Source: Enterobacteriaceae bacterium UBA5654
Lineage (GTDB): Bacteria; Pseudomonadota; Gammaproteobacteria; Enterobacterales; Enterobacteriaceae
DNA length: 64,000 nucleotides
Direction: 5' to 3'
NCBI GenBank assembly: GCA_002421005.1
Contig: DIJC01000004.1
Location: 124,001-188,000 of the forward strand
The notes beneath the pieces are model-generated. The model was not told the DNA's origin, ran no database searches, and saw only the letters and a program-made list of their open reading frames with translations. Both the position numbers and the translations under genes were made by a program. The first letter of the stretch is position 1, and each line of letters opens with the position of its first letter. Below are positions 26,003 to 34,363 of this stretch, one piece after another.

Positions 26003-27169
26003 ATGAAAGTGAATTACCCCTTGCTGGCGCTCGCAATTGGGGCGTTTGGTATTGGCACCACCGAGTTTTCTCCGATGGGATTGCTGCCGACCATCGCCGA
26101 GGGCGTGGGCGTCTCTATACCTACCGCCGGAATGTTGATCAGCGCCTATGCCGTTGGCGTGATGGTGGGCGCGCCGGTGATGACGTTATTATTGTCACAC
26201 CGAGCGCGGCGTAATGCGCTGATCTTCCTGATGGCCATCTTTACCCTCGGCAACGTGCTTTCTGCCATCGCGCCTGATTACACGACCCTGATGCTGTCGC
26301 GTATAGTCACCAGCCTTAACCACGGGGCGTTTTTTGGCCTTGGATCGGTGGTGGCGGCGAGCGTGGTGCCGAAGCACAAACAGGCCAGCGCGGTAGCGAC
26401 CATGTTTATGGGGCTAACGATTGCCAATATTGGTGGCGTTCCGGCGGCGACGTGGTTGGGTGAAACCATCGGCTGGCGGATGTCATTTCTGGCGACGGCC
26501 GGATTAGGGGTGATCGCGATGCTCAGCCTGTGGTTCTCGCTGCCGAAAGGTGGGGCAGGCGAGCGGCCAAATGTGCGTCAGGAACTGTCAGTGCTGGTGC
26601 GCCCGCAGGTATTAAGCGCGCTGTTGACCACGGTGCTCGGCGCGGGCGCGATGTTTACGCTTTACACTTACATTGCGCCGGTACTGCACAGCATCGCCGA
26701 CGCCACGCCCGCGTTTATCACCGTCATGCTGGTGCTGGTGGGAACGGGGTTTTCCATCGGCAATTATCTGGGGGGCAAATTTGCCGACCGCTCGGTGAGC
26801 GCAACGCTGAAAGGATTTTTGCTGTTGCTAATCGCGATTATGCTGGCGATCCCGTTGCTGGCGCGTAACGAATTCGGCGCGGCCGTCAGTATGCTGGTAT
26901 GGGGCGCGGCGACCTTTGCCGTGGTTCCGCCCTTACAGATGCGGGTTATGCGGGTTGCCAGCGAAGCGCCGGGTCTGTCGTCATCGGTTAATGTTGGCGC
27001 GTTCAACCTCGGTAATGCGCTGGGTGCAGTGGCCGGTGGGGCGGTCATTTCTGGTGGGCTGGGCTACGGCTTTGTCCCGGTGATGGGGGCGATTATTGCC
27101 GGTCTGGCCCTGCTGGTGGTGTTCTTCTCCGGGCGTCAGTCAGAGCGTGAAGCCTGCGTCAGTCGCTGA
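26003..27169 (+). CDS. ydhP: MFS transporter YdhP (arabinose-efflux-like)
   Basis: A 388-residue DHA1-family transporter with 12 hydrophobic segments. FGIGTTEFSPMGLLP in helix 1 and the motif-C-like NIGGVPAATWLGE are family landmarks. Substrate not established. The start was set at MKVNYPLLALAIG, matching E. coli and preceded by GGAG; 12 codons of in-frame extension were rejected. Confidence 0.9.
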   Translation: MKVNYPLLALAIGAFGIGTTEFSPMGLLPTIAEGVGVSIPTAGMLISAYAVGVMVGAPVMTLLLSHRARRNALIFLMAIFTLGNVLSAIAPDYTTLMLSRIVTSLNHGAFFGLGSVVAASVVPKHKQASAVATMFMGLTIANIGGVPAATWLGETIGWRMSFLATAGLGVIAMLSLWFSLPKGGAGERPNVRQELSVLVRPQVLSALLTTVLGAGAMFTLYTYIAPVLHSIADATPAFITVMLVLVGTGFSIGNYLGGKFADRSVSATLKGFLLLLIAIMLAIPLLARNEFGAAVSMLVWGAATFAVVPPLQMRVMRVASEAPGLSSSVNVGAFNLGNALGAVAGGAVISGGLGYGFVPVMGAIIAGLALLVVFFSGRQSEREACVSR

Positions 27170-27177
27170 TTACGCTC

Positions 27178-27207
27178 AGGCGCAGAAGGCGACAACCTTC
27201 TGCGCCT
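27178..27207. terminator. Hairpin between ydhP and sodB
   Basis: A perfect 12-bp stem AGGCGCAGAAGG/CCTTCTGCGCCT between convergent genes; little T-run on either side. Confidence 0.65.
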
Positions 27208-27212
27208 GCCGG

Positions 27213-27794
27213 TTACGCCGCCAGATTCTGCGCGACGAAATCCCAGTTCACCAGCGCCCAGAAATGCTCCAGATAAACCGGGCGGGCATTGCGGTAATCA
27301 ATGTAGTAGGCATGTTCCCAGACGTCCACGGTCAGTAACGGCGTGTCTGTGCTGGTCAACGGCGAACCGGCATTGGAGGTGGAAACGATAGCCAGGCTGC
27401 CGTCCGCTTTTTTCACCAGCCACGTCCAGCCCGCGCCAAAGTTTTTAACTGCCGCCTCGGTAAACTGCTTTTTGAATTCGCTCACGCTGCCAAACGCTGC
27501 GTTAAGCGCGCTTGCCAGTTCTGCGCCAGGCTCGCCACCCGCGTTCGGAGCCAGGCAGTGCCAGTAGAACGTATGATTCCACACCTGGGCCGCGTTATTG
27601 AACACGCCGTCTTCCGCGCCGCAAACAATCTGCTCCAGCGTTTTGTTTTCCCACTCAGTGCCTTTGATGAGGTTATTGAGGTTGGTCACATAGGCCTGAT
27701 GATGTTTGCCGTAATGATATTCCAGCGTCTCGGCAGAAATATGCGGTTCCAGCGCCTCTTTTGCATACGGTAATGCAGGTAATTCAAACGACAT
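27213..27794 (-). CDS. sodB: Iron superoxide dismutase
   Basis: A 193-residue cytoplasmic Fe-SOD converting superoxide to O2 and H2O2. The iron ligands are at His27, His74, Asp157 and His161 (in DVWEHAYY), exactly as in E. coli. The start region carries a ten-base stretch complementary to the RyhB core, so post-transcriptional repression under low iron is likely. Confidence 0.98.
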   Translation of the reverse strand: MSFELPALPYAKEALEPHISAETLEYHYGKHHQAYVTNLNNLIKGTEWENKTLEQIVCGAEDGVFNNAAQVWNHTFYWHCLAPNAGGEPGAELASALNAAFGSVSEFKKQFTEAAVKNFGAGWTWLVKKADGSLAIVSTSNAGSPLTSTDTPLLTVDVWEHAYYIDYRNARPVYLEHFWALVNWDFVAQNLAA

Positions 27795-27797
27795 TGC
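27788..27797 (-). promoter_or_regulatory. RyhB pairing site at the sodB start codon
   Basis: The mRNA reads GCAATGTCGT across the start codon, the exact complement of the ACGACAUUGC core remembered from E. coli RyhB. RyhB represses sodB by pairing here in E. coli. Confidence 0.75.
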
Positions 27798-27882
27798 ATG
27801 ACTCCCTTTTTATTTTGTTAACTTAATATCCACATATTAAGTGTGGGTATATTAACAAAATAAAGCAGGAGGCAGAAGAGGG

Positions 27883-27910
27883 AAACCCTGCTGCGTTGGC
27901 AGCAGGGTTT
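27883..27910. terminator. Hairpin between sodB promoter and mepH
   Basis: A perfect 12-bp stem AAACCCTGCTGC/GCAGCAGGGTTT with loop GTTG, immediately beyond the mepH stop. Confidence 0.65.
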
Positions 27911-27913
27911 TGA

Positions 27914-28726
27914 TTAGCGGATATTTTTCGCTGTCATCACCCGGCGCGCGCCGACGTAATGACGAACCCAGTAGTCTTCGGTCAGCGAGGAGATTTGAAT
28001 ATCCTGACCGCTACGCGGTGACTGAATAAATTTGCCGTTACCCACGTACACACCGACGTGATCGGCGGTGCCGCGTCCCTGGGTGCGGAAGAAAACTAAA
28101 TCGCCGCTTTCCAGGCTGGTGCGCTCAACCGGGGCCGCATCACGCAGGTGATACATTTCATTGGCCGTGCGCGGAATGGGAATCTTTACCAAATCTTTAT
28201 AGGCGTAGTAAACCAGACCGCTGCAATCAAAACCGGTGCGTGGAGAAGAACCGCCCCAGTGATAAGGTTTGCCAATCTGATTCATTAATTTCGACATGGC
28301 CGTTTTCTGCGCTTTTTGCATTCGGACCTTGTGAACTTCGCTTAATGCCAGCGGTTTGGCTGACGCATTCAGGCATTTCTTTTTATAGCCTTTGCGCACC
28401 GTACATTTTCCCGTCACGTTGACTGCGGCGGTTTTGGTTAATCGGGTTTTAGAGCGGCTGGTTTTACTGGCGGTGAGGGTGGTTTTACTTTTAGTTTTAC
28501 TTTTGCTGCTGCTTTTACTGGTTTTTGTCGCTGGCTTACTGGTTGATTTGCTGGATTTTTTAGCGGAGGCCGTTTTCGTGTTTTTTGCCCCGGACGTCTT
28601 TGCCAGATGCGTTTTCTGCACGGCAGACGCTCTCGACTGTTCAGATGATAAGGCGAGTGGCGAAAAAGTGAGCGATGTAAACAGTAAAGCACAGAGCGTG
28701 ATCGAAACTTTATTTATCCGCGCCAC
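27914..28726 (-). CDS. mepH: Murein DD-endopeptidase MepH (YdhO)
   Basis: A 270-residue NlpC/P60 hydrolase that cuts D-Ala-mDAP cross-links. It has a signal peptide, a low-complexity Lys/Ser/Thr-rich linker (about residues 35-105) and a C-terminal catalytic domain with Cys in DCSGLVYYAY and His in ADHVGVYVGNG. A GTG start fits best: AGGGGA lies 7 bases upstream and the sequence VARINKVSITLC aligns with E. coli MARINRISITLC. A 46-codon upstream extension was rejected. Confidence 0.92.
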   Translation of the reverse strand: MARINKVSITLCALLFTSLTFSPLALSSEQSRASAVQKTHLAKTSGAKNTKTASAKKSSKSTSKPATKTSKSSSKSKTKSKTTLTASKTSRSKTRLTKTAAVNVTGKCTVRKGYKKKCLNASAKPLALSEVHKVRMQKAQKTAMSKLMNQIGKPYHWGGSSPRTGFDCSGLVYYAYKDLVKIPIPRTANEMYHLRDAAPVERTSLESGDLVFFRTQGRGTADHVGVYVGNGKFIQSPRSGQDIQISSLTEDYWVRHYVGARRVMTAKNIR

Positions 28727-29067
28727 TGAGCATTCCCCTGATTCGGGCAGGCAAAGTAAGATGCCTGCGGGTGATGACAAAAATCCTGACGATTCTAATG
28801 CATAAAAAGCCTGAAAGTTAATAGTCTTTTTGCATCTAAAATAGCGATTCGTTAACGGGCGCAAAAAAAATCGTCATTTTGGCGGCTAAACGCTCACAGA
28901 GTGCGCGATAAATTTCTTTTATGAACAGGAAAAGCGTATTGCCAGGGTGTCCTGGTGGCTAAGTCGATAAAATAATAGCGCGTGAATAAAATGTTATTTT
29001 CTGTCGCGGGCATGAAACGCTACAATGGAAGACTACTGCCGTAAAAGAAGTTTGAGGAAGCATGACA

Positions 29068-29415
29068 ATGAGTACAACAATCGAAAAAATTCAGCGTCAA
29101 ATCGCTGAAAATCCAATCCTGCTATACATGAAAGGCTCCCCGAAATTACCGAGCTGCGGTTTTTCCGCGCAGGCTGTTCAGGCACTTTCTGCCTGCGGCG
29201 AGCGTTTTGCCTACGTTGACATTCTGCAAAACCCGGACATTCGCGCCGAGCTGCCGCAGTATGCAAACTGGCCGACTTTCCCGCAGCTGTGGGTGGATGG
29301 CGAACTGGTTGGCGGCTGCGATATCATCATCGAAATGTATCAGCGCGGTGAACTTCAGTCGCTGATCAAAGAGACTGCGGCGAAGTACCCGGCCGAAGGC
29401 TCTCAGGCGCAGTAA
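29068..29415 (+). CDS. grxD: Monothiol glutaredoxin GrxD (Grx4)
   Basis: A 115-residue CGFS-type glutaredoxin that binds a [2Fe-2S] cluster with glutathione or BolA and works in Fe-S trafficking and iron sensing. The active site CGFS is in LPSCGFSAQAVQ; the glutathione-binding WPTFPQLWV and GGCDI are present. Two ATGs lie 6 bases apart; the second (MSTTIEKIQ) has better spacing from GAGGA and matches E. coli. Confidence 0.96.
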   Translation: MSTTIEKIQRQIAENPILLYMKGSPKLPSCGFSAQAVQALSACGERFAYVDILQNPDIRAELPQYANWPTFPQLWVDGELVGGCDIIIEMYQRGELQSLIKETAAKYPAEGSQAQ

Positions 29416-29425
29416 GCCGCCACGG

Positions 29426-29455
29426 TAAAAAGCGACCCAACCGGGTCGCTTTTTT
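29426..29455. terminator. Bidirectional terminator between grxD and rnt
   Basis: Stem AAAAAGCGACCC/GGGTCGCTTTTT with loop AACC, between convergent genes. Confidence 0.88.
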
Positions 29456-29457
29456 GA

Positions 29458-30108
29458 TCATACCGGTTCCGGGGCCGTCGGTAGCGGCCAGCCGCCCAGC
29501 CGTTTCCAGCGGTTGACGATCTCGCAAAACAACAGCGCCGTTTGCTCGGTATCATAGAGTGCGGAGTGCGCCTGACTACTGTCAAAATTCAGTCCCGCCG
29601 CCGCACAGGCTTTCGACAAAACGGTTTGCCCCAACGCCAGTCCGCTTAGCGACGCGGTGTCAAAGGTCACAAACGGATGAAAGGGATTGCGCTTCAGCGA
29701 CGCGCGTTCGGCTGCCGCCATCATAAAGCTGTGATCGAAAGTGGCATTGTGCGCCACCATAATCGCCCGGTTACAGCCCTGATCTTTAATTCCCTTGCGC
29801 ACCGCTTTGAAAATGGCGTGCAGAGCGTCATATTCGCTGACCGCGCCACGTAGCGGATTACTGGGGTCGATACCGTTAAACGCCAGCGCTTCCGGCTGCA
29901 AATTTGCCCCTTCGAAAGGCTCTACGTGGAAATGCAGGGTAGTGTCCGGCATCAGCCAGCCGTGTTCGTCCATTTTCAGGGTAATGGCGGCGACTTCAAG
30001 CAGCGCATCGGTTCTGGCATTGAAACCTGCGGTCTCAACATCAATGACGACAGGGTAAAAACCACGAAAACGGTCGCACAGACCAGTCAGGTGAGCGTTA
30101 TCGGACAT
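29458..30108 (-). CDS. rnt: Ribonuclease T
   Basis: A 216-residue DEDDh 3'-5' exoribonuclease that trims tRNA CCA ends and matures 5S and 23S rRNA. Catalytic residues Asp23 and Glu25 (VIDVETAGFN), Asp125 (NATFDHSF), His181 and Asp186 (AHSALYDTE) are all in place. It lies downstream of gloA on the same strand. Confidence 0.97.
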   Translation of the reverse strand: MSDNAHLTGLCDRFRGFYPVVIDVETAGFNARTDALLEVAAITLKMDEHGWLMPDTTLHFHVEPFEGANLQPEALAFNGIDPSNPLRGAVSEYDALHAIFKAVRKGIKDQGCNRAIMVAHNATFDHSFMMAAAERASLKRNPFHPFVTFDTASLSGLALGQTVLSKACAAAGLNFDSSQAHSALYDTEQTALLFCEIVNRWKRLGGWPLPTAPEPV

Positions 30109-30213
30109 CAGTATCTCTTATGCGAAAAAAGTAGCGCGCATTATGGCAAATTTTGCCTGGCGTTGCAGTAGCAGAAAGGAGAAAAGGGCGGGCCAGAACA
30201 GGCCCACCTGGGA

Positions 30214-30621
30214 TTATGCGCCGAGACCTTTACCGGCATCTTTGGCTTCAATCAGCTCAATTTTGTAGCCATCAGGATCTTCAACGAAGGCAATCACCGT
30301 GGTGCCGCCTTTAACCGGACCGGCTTCACGCGTCACGTTGCCCCCGTTCTGGCGAATTTTTTCGCAGGCTTCAGCGGCATTATCAACGCTGAGCGCGATA
30401 TGACCGTAAGCGGTTCCCAGATCGTAACGATCGGTGCCCCAGTTATAGGTCAGTTCGATGACCGCTTCTTCACTTTCAGGACCGTAGCCAACAAAAGCGA
30501 GAGAGTATTTGTATTCCGGGTTTTCACTGGTACGCAGCAGCGACATGCCCAGCACTTTTGTATAGAAATCGATGGAACGTTGCAGGTCGCCAACGCGCAG
30601 CATGGTATGAAGTAAGCGCAT
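30214..30621 (-). CDS. gloA: Lactoylglutathione lyase (glyoxalase I)
   Basis: A 135-residue Ni-dependent enzyme that isomerises the methylglyoxal-glutathione hemithioacetal. Metal ligands His5, Glu56, His74 and Glu122 are all at E. coli positions. It is downstream of nemR-nemA; in E. coli gloA is co-transcribed with them as an electrophile-defence operon. Confidence 0.97.
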   Translation of the reverse strand: MRLLHTMLRVGDLQRSIDFYTKVLGMSLLRTSENPEYKYSLAFVGYGPESEEAVIELTYNWGTDRYDLGTAYGHIALSVDNAAEACEKIRQNGGNVTREAGPVKGGTTVIAFVEDPDGYKIELIEAKDAGKGLGA

Positions 30622-30713
30622 CTTATCCTCTCAAATTAAATGATTATCCTGACATTTCAAAAAGAAACGTTGTTTTAGTATAGCGGCGGATCCCCGCCGC
30701 TATCAATGAACGA

Positions 30714-31811
30714 TTACAAAGTGGGATAATCGGTATAGCCTTCAGCGCCACCGCCATAGAAGCTTTCCGGGCGCTGCGGGTTGAGTTCTGCTTTGCGGGC
30801 CAGACGTTCAACCAGATCCGGGTTGGCAATGTAATCACGGCCAAAAGCTACCGCGTCAATCAGCCCTTTTTCGATCAGCGTTTCCGCTTTTTCCGGCGTG
30901 TAGGCACCCGCGCCAATAATCGCCCCGTCGAAGCGCTCGCGCACTTTCTGGCGGAAAGCGTCGCTGTAGGGTTCGCCGCCTGCCCAGTCCGGCTCGGACA
31001 TGTGCAGATACGCGATGCCGCGCTTATTCAGCTCTTCGATCAGATACAGCGCATCGGCTTCTTCATTCGGGCCGTTGTCCGTATTCTGGAACGTGCCGAC
31101 CGGGGAGACGCGAATACCAATACGGTCGGCGCTCCACTCTTTACTGACTGCATCAATGACTTCGAGTACCAGACGGGCGCGATTTTCCACGCTGCCGCCG
31201 TACTGGTCAGTACGCTGGTTAGAAGACGGGGACAGGAACTGATGCAGCAGGTAGCCGTGTGCGGAGTGCAGCTCAACTAAATCAAAACCCGCTTCGCGCG
31301 CGTTAGCGACCGCCTGACGGAAGTCATCAACAATACCCGGAATTTCGCTGGTTTCCAGCGCACGAGGCGTGGAGGTATCGACGCGAATGGCGTTGCCTTT
31401 TTCGTCACGCAGTGAGGTACGGGTGCCGGCATTCAGCGCAGACGGTGCAACCGGTGCCTGACCACCAGGCTGAATGCTGCTGTGAGAAATACGCCCGGTG
31501 TGCCACAGTTGCACGGCGATGCGGCCGTCTTCCGCGTGGACGCCTGCGGTAATTTTCTGCCAGGCGGCGATTTGCTCCGGGCTGTGCAGACCCGGCGCAC
31601 CCGCGTAGCCTTTTGCCTGGGCGGAGATCTGGGTGGCTTCAGAGATAATCAGCCCGGAACTTGCGCGCTGACGATAGTATTCAGCCATCAGCGGCGTCGG
31701 GATATCACCCGGTTCAATGCTGCGCAGACGGGTGAGGGGAGCCATAAAGACACGATTTGGGACGGTAATTGCACCCACCTTCAGCGGGGAAAACAGTTTT
31801 TCGGTTGTCAT
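30714..31811 (-). CDS. nemA: N-ethylmaleimide reductase NemA (old yellow enzyme)
   Basis: A 365-residue FMN-dependent ene-reductase acting on quinones, maleimides and nitro compounds. Family motifs include PLTRLRS near residue 25, ELHSAHGYLLHQFLSPSSNQ (about 180-200) and the FMN phosphate site AFGRDYIANPDL. Start set at MTTEKLFSPL, matching E. coli length. An imperfect NemR-like site (TAGACCGGTCGTCTGG, 31825-31840) lies just before the gene. Confidence 0.96.
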   Translation of the reverse strand: MTTEKLFSPLKVGAITVPNRVFMAPLTRLRSIEPGDIPTPLMAEYYRQRASSGLIISEATQISAQAKGYAGAPGLHSPEQIAAWQKITAGVHAEDGRIAVQLWHTGRISHSSIQPGGQAPVAPSALNAGTRTSLRDEKGNAIRVDTSTPRALETSEIPGIVDDFRQAVANAREAGFDLVELHSAHGYLLHQFLSPSSNQRTDQYGGSVENRARLVLEVIDAVSKEWSADRIGIRVSPVGTFQNTDNGPNEEADALYLIEELNKRGIAYLHMSEPDWAGGEPYSDAFRQKVRERFDGAIIGAGAYTPEKAETLIEKGLIDAVAFGRDYIANPDLVERLARKAELNPQRPESFYGGGAEGYTDYPTL

Positions 31812-31866
31812 ATTCACTCCTGAGTAGACCGGTCGTCTGGTAATAAATGAAATAAAAATGCCCGCA

Positions 31867-32463
31867 TCAGTCGGGCACTGCAATAATCGTTGTGAGATGG
31901 GCAAAGGCGCTTTCCAGCGGCAGTGCGCTGCGCGACATTTTGGCCTGCAAATTAGCGCCCAGCCACAGGGAATACAGGACCTGCGCATGGGTTAACGCTT
32001 CGCCGCTAAAGGCCAGGCTTTTTTCTTCACGCCCTTTTTCCAGCGCCAGCGCCAGCCGGGAAATAATCATGCTGACTCCCTGATTCATTTCGGCGCGCAT
32101 ATCTTCAGAAAGATCGCATACCTCAGCAGAGAGTTTTACCGTCAGACAACCGCTGATGGTGCCGTTCTGGCAAAACTGATCGATATTTTGCTGATACCAG
32201 TCAAGCAGACGCGTGCGGGCATCACGCTGCCCGGCCGAAAAATGTACAGTCAGCGCCTGCTGATAGTTCTCATAATGCCGGTGAAGCATCGCCACGCCAA
32301 ACGCTTCTTTGGAACGAAAATAGTGATAAAACGAGCCTTTCGGCACCTCTGCGGTTTTCAGCAGCTCACTTAATCCCATGCCGGTAAAACCGCGATGCAT
32401 ACAAAGCTGCTCGCCAATGGCAAGAATATGTTCGCGCGTTCCGTGTTCAGTATGTTTGTTCAT
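31867..32463 (-). CDS. nemR: TetR-family electrophile/bleach-sensing repressor NemR
   Basis: A 198-residue repressor of nemA-gloA. HTH at residues ~25-50 (GMGLSELLKTAEVPKGSFYH). The redox-sensing Cys106 is conserved (TISGCLTVKLSAEVC). It is the first gene of the nemR-nemA-gloA run and is autorepressed through the palindrome at 32477-32492. Confidence 0.95.
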   Translation of the reverse strand: MNKHTEHGTREHILAIGEQLCMHRGFTGMGLSELLKTAEVPKGSFYHYFRSKEAFGVAMLHRHYENYQQALTVHFSAGQRDARTRLLDWYQQNIDQFCQNGTISGCLTVKLSAEVCDLSEDMRAEMNQGVSMIISRLALALEKGREEKSLAFSGEALTHAQVLYSLWLGANLQAKMSRSALPLESAFAHLTTIIAVPD

Positions 32464-32476
32464 GACGTCACTGTAA

Positions 32477-32492
32477 TAGACCAGTCGGTCTA
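32477..32492. promoter_or_regulatory. NemR operator
   Basis: TAGACCAGTCGGTCTA, with perfect arms TAGACC/GGTCTA around a 4-base centre, 13 bases before the nemR start. Confidence 0.85.
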
Positions 32493-32572
32493 ATGCAAGT
32501 GCCGATTTCAGGTTGCGCGTTCAGCTATCTGCGTCTTCAATAACAGTAACGATGGCTCACCAGGAGGCGATA

Positions 32573-32812
32573 GTGGCAGAACAACTGGAATTTTTTCCGC
32601 TGCAAAGCCCTTGCCGTGGCATTTGTCAGACGGATGAGCGCGGGTATTGCCGTGGCTGTATGCGTAGCCGGGAAGAACGTTTTAACTGGCAGAATTTTAG
32701 CGATGCGCAAAAACAGGAGGTGTTGCGGCTGTGCCATCAGCGTCTGCTGCGTAAAATCCGCGCAAACAAAGCTCCCTCCGACGAAGAACCGCAACAACCC
32801 TCACTTTTTTAG
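32573..32812 (+). CDS. ydhL: DUF1289 protein YdhL
   Basis: A 79-residue cysteine-rich protein with four conserved cysteines in SPCRGICQTDERGYCRGC, the DUF1289 signature. The function is unknown. A GTG start was chosen: AGGAGG lies 5-6 bases upstream, and the resulting protein matches E. coli YdhL in length and sequence. It is divergent from nemR and followed 48 bases later by ydhF. Confidence 0.88.
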   Translation: MAEQLEFFPLQSPCRGICQTDERGYCRGCMRSREERFNWQNFSDAQKQEVLRLCHQRLLRKIRANKAPSDEEPQQPSLF

Positions 32813-32860
32813 CGCCGTAAGTGCGTATACTCAACGCAAATCTATGTTGAGGAAAACACA

Positions 32861-33757
32861 ATGGTTCAGCGCATTACCCTCGCTCCACAGGGACCGGAAT
32901 TCTCGCGTTTTGTTATGGGTTACTGGCGGTTGATGGACTGGAATATGTCCGCCCGCCAGTTGGTGAGCTTTATTGAAGAGCATCTCGATCTGGGCATTAC
33001 CACCGTCGATCATGCCGATATTTAAGGTGGCTACCAGTGCGAAGCTGCATTCGGTGAAGCTCTGAAACTTGCCCCGCATCTGCGCCAGCGGATGGAAATT
33101 GTCACCAAATGTGGTATTGCCACTACCGCCCGCGCCGAAAACGCGCTGGGACACTATATTACCGATCGCGACCATATTGTTCGCAGCGCAGAACAGTCGC
33201 TGACCCATCTGGCGACCGATTGTCTGGATCTGCTGTTGATCCATCGTCCCGATCCGCTGATGGACGCTGACGAAGTGGCTGAAGCTTTTCTGGCGCTGCA
33301 TCACAGCGGTAAAGTGCGTCATTTTGGGGTGTCCAACTTTACGCCCCGTCAGTTTTCGCTTCTGCAATCGCGCCTGCCGTTTACGCTTGCCACCAATCAG
33401 GTCGAGATCTCGCCGGTCCATCAGCCGCTGCTGCTTGACGGTACGCTCGATCAACTTCAGCAACTGCGCATTCGCCCGATGGCCTGGTCGTGCCTGGGTG
33501 GTGGGCGTCTGTTCAACGATGTTTCCTTCCAGCCGCTGCGTGATGAGCTGGCTCAGGTTGCGCAGGAACTGAACGCCGAAAGTATTGAGCAGGTGGTATA
33601 TGCCTGGATCCTGCGTCTGCCCGCGCAGCCTTTACCTATTATTGGTTCAGGCAAGATCGAGCGCGTGCGTTCGGCTATCGCCGCACAACATCTGCAACTC
33701 ACCCGACAGCAGTGGTTCCGCATTCGCAAAGCGGCACTGGGTTACGATGTGCCCTGA
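32861..33757 (+). pseudogene. ydhF: ydhF oxidoreductase gene with an in-frame stop at codon 55
   Basis: Read straight through, this is a 298-residue aldo/keto-reductase-family gene collinear with E. coli YdhF, with a good ribosome site (GAGGA) and the usual C-terminus (IRKAALGYDVP). Codon 55 (33023-33025) is TAA where E. coli has the tyrosine of DHADIYGGYQ. In the AKR fold that tyrosine is the catalytic acid. The rest of the frame is intact with no other stop or shift, so the change is either recent or a sequencing error. A reinitiated product from 33092 would lack the cofactor-proximal N-terminus and should be inactive. Confidence 0.9.
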
Positions 33758-33838
33758 CGCACGCTTTTAAGCGCTTTCCGGTGAAAGTGGTGTCCGTGGT
33801 TTACACTTATCGCGGACACTGAATTTATCGGAGGCAAT

Positions 33839-34363
33839 ATGAAGCGTTTTAATCTGGCACTTTTAGCGCTGGTGGTGTGTACCGGCGCGGCTCAGGCCGC
33901 AAGTGAAGATGTTGAAATGAATCTGGTCACCTCGCAGGGGATTGGCCAGTCGATTGGTCACGTCAAAATCAGCGAAACGGATAAAGGGCTGGAGTTTGCG
34001 CCCGATCTTAAAGCGTTGCCGCCCGGCGAACGCGGTTTTCACGTCCACGCGATGGGCAGTTGTGAACCGGCCATGAAAGAGGGCAAACCGAGCGCGGCGG
34101 AAGCGGCGGGCGGGCACCTCGATCCGCATAAATCCGGTAAGCATGAAGGGCCGGAAGGTCACGGCCATACCGGCGATCTGCCGGTGCTGGTGGTCGATAA
34201 AGACGGCAACGCCAACAAAGCTGTGGTCGCGCCGCGTCTGAAAAAGCTGGATGAAGTAAAAGGTAAAGCGCTGATGATCCATGTCGGTGGCGACAACATG
34301 TCCGATAAACCAGAGCCGTTGGGCGGTGGCGGGGCACGCTTTGCCTGCGGTGTGATCAAGTAA
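33839..34363 (+). CDS. sodC: Periplasmic Cu/Zn superoxide dismutase SodC
   Basis: A 174-residue precursor with a signal peptide (cut after AAQA, about residue 20). Metal-site sequences are visible: GFHVHAMGSC, the HLDPHKSGKHEGP.GHGHTGDLP zinc loop and a C-terminal GGARFACGVI with the disulfide cysteine. Its last 8 bases overlap the 3' end of ydhK on the opposite strand, so neither gene has its own terminator there. Confidence 0.96.
   Translation: MKRFNLALLALVVCTGAAQAASEDVEMNLVTSQGIGQSIGHVKISETDKGLEFAPDLKALPPGERGFHVHAMGSCEPAMKEGKPSAAEAAGGHLDPHKSGKHEGPEGHGHTGDLPVLVVDKDGNANKAVVAPRLKKLDEVKGKALMIHVGGDNMSDKPEPLGGGGARFACGVIK

Noticed and set aside
33092..33757. A separate 221-residue aldo/keto reductase starting after the ydhF stop
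   Set aside because: It is the distal part of ydhF; the upstream 54 codons are collinear with E. coli YdhF, so one interrupted gene is the simpler reading.
33790..33819. Hairpin GTGTCCG/CGGACAC before sodC as a regulatory element
   Set aside because: Only 7 bp with a 16-base loop; likely chance, no known regulator motif.
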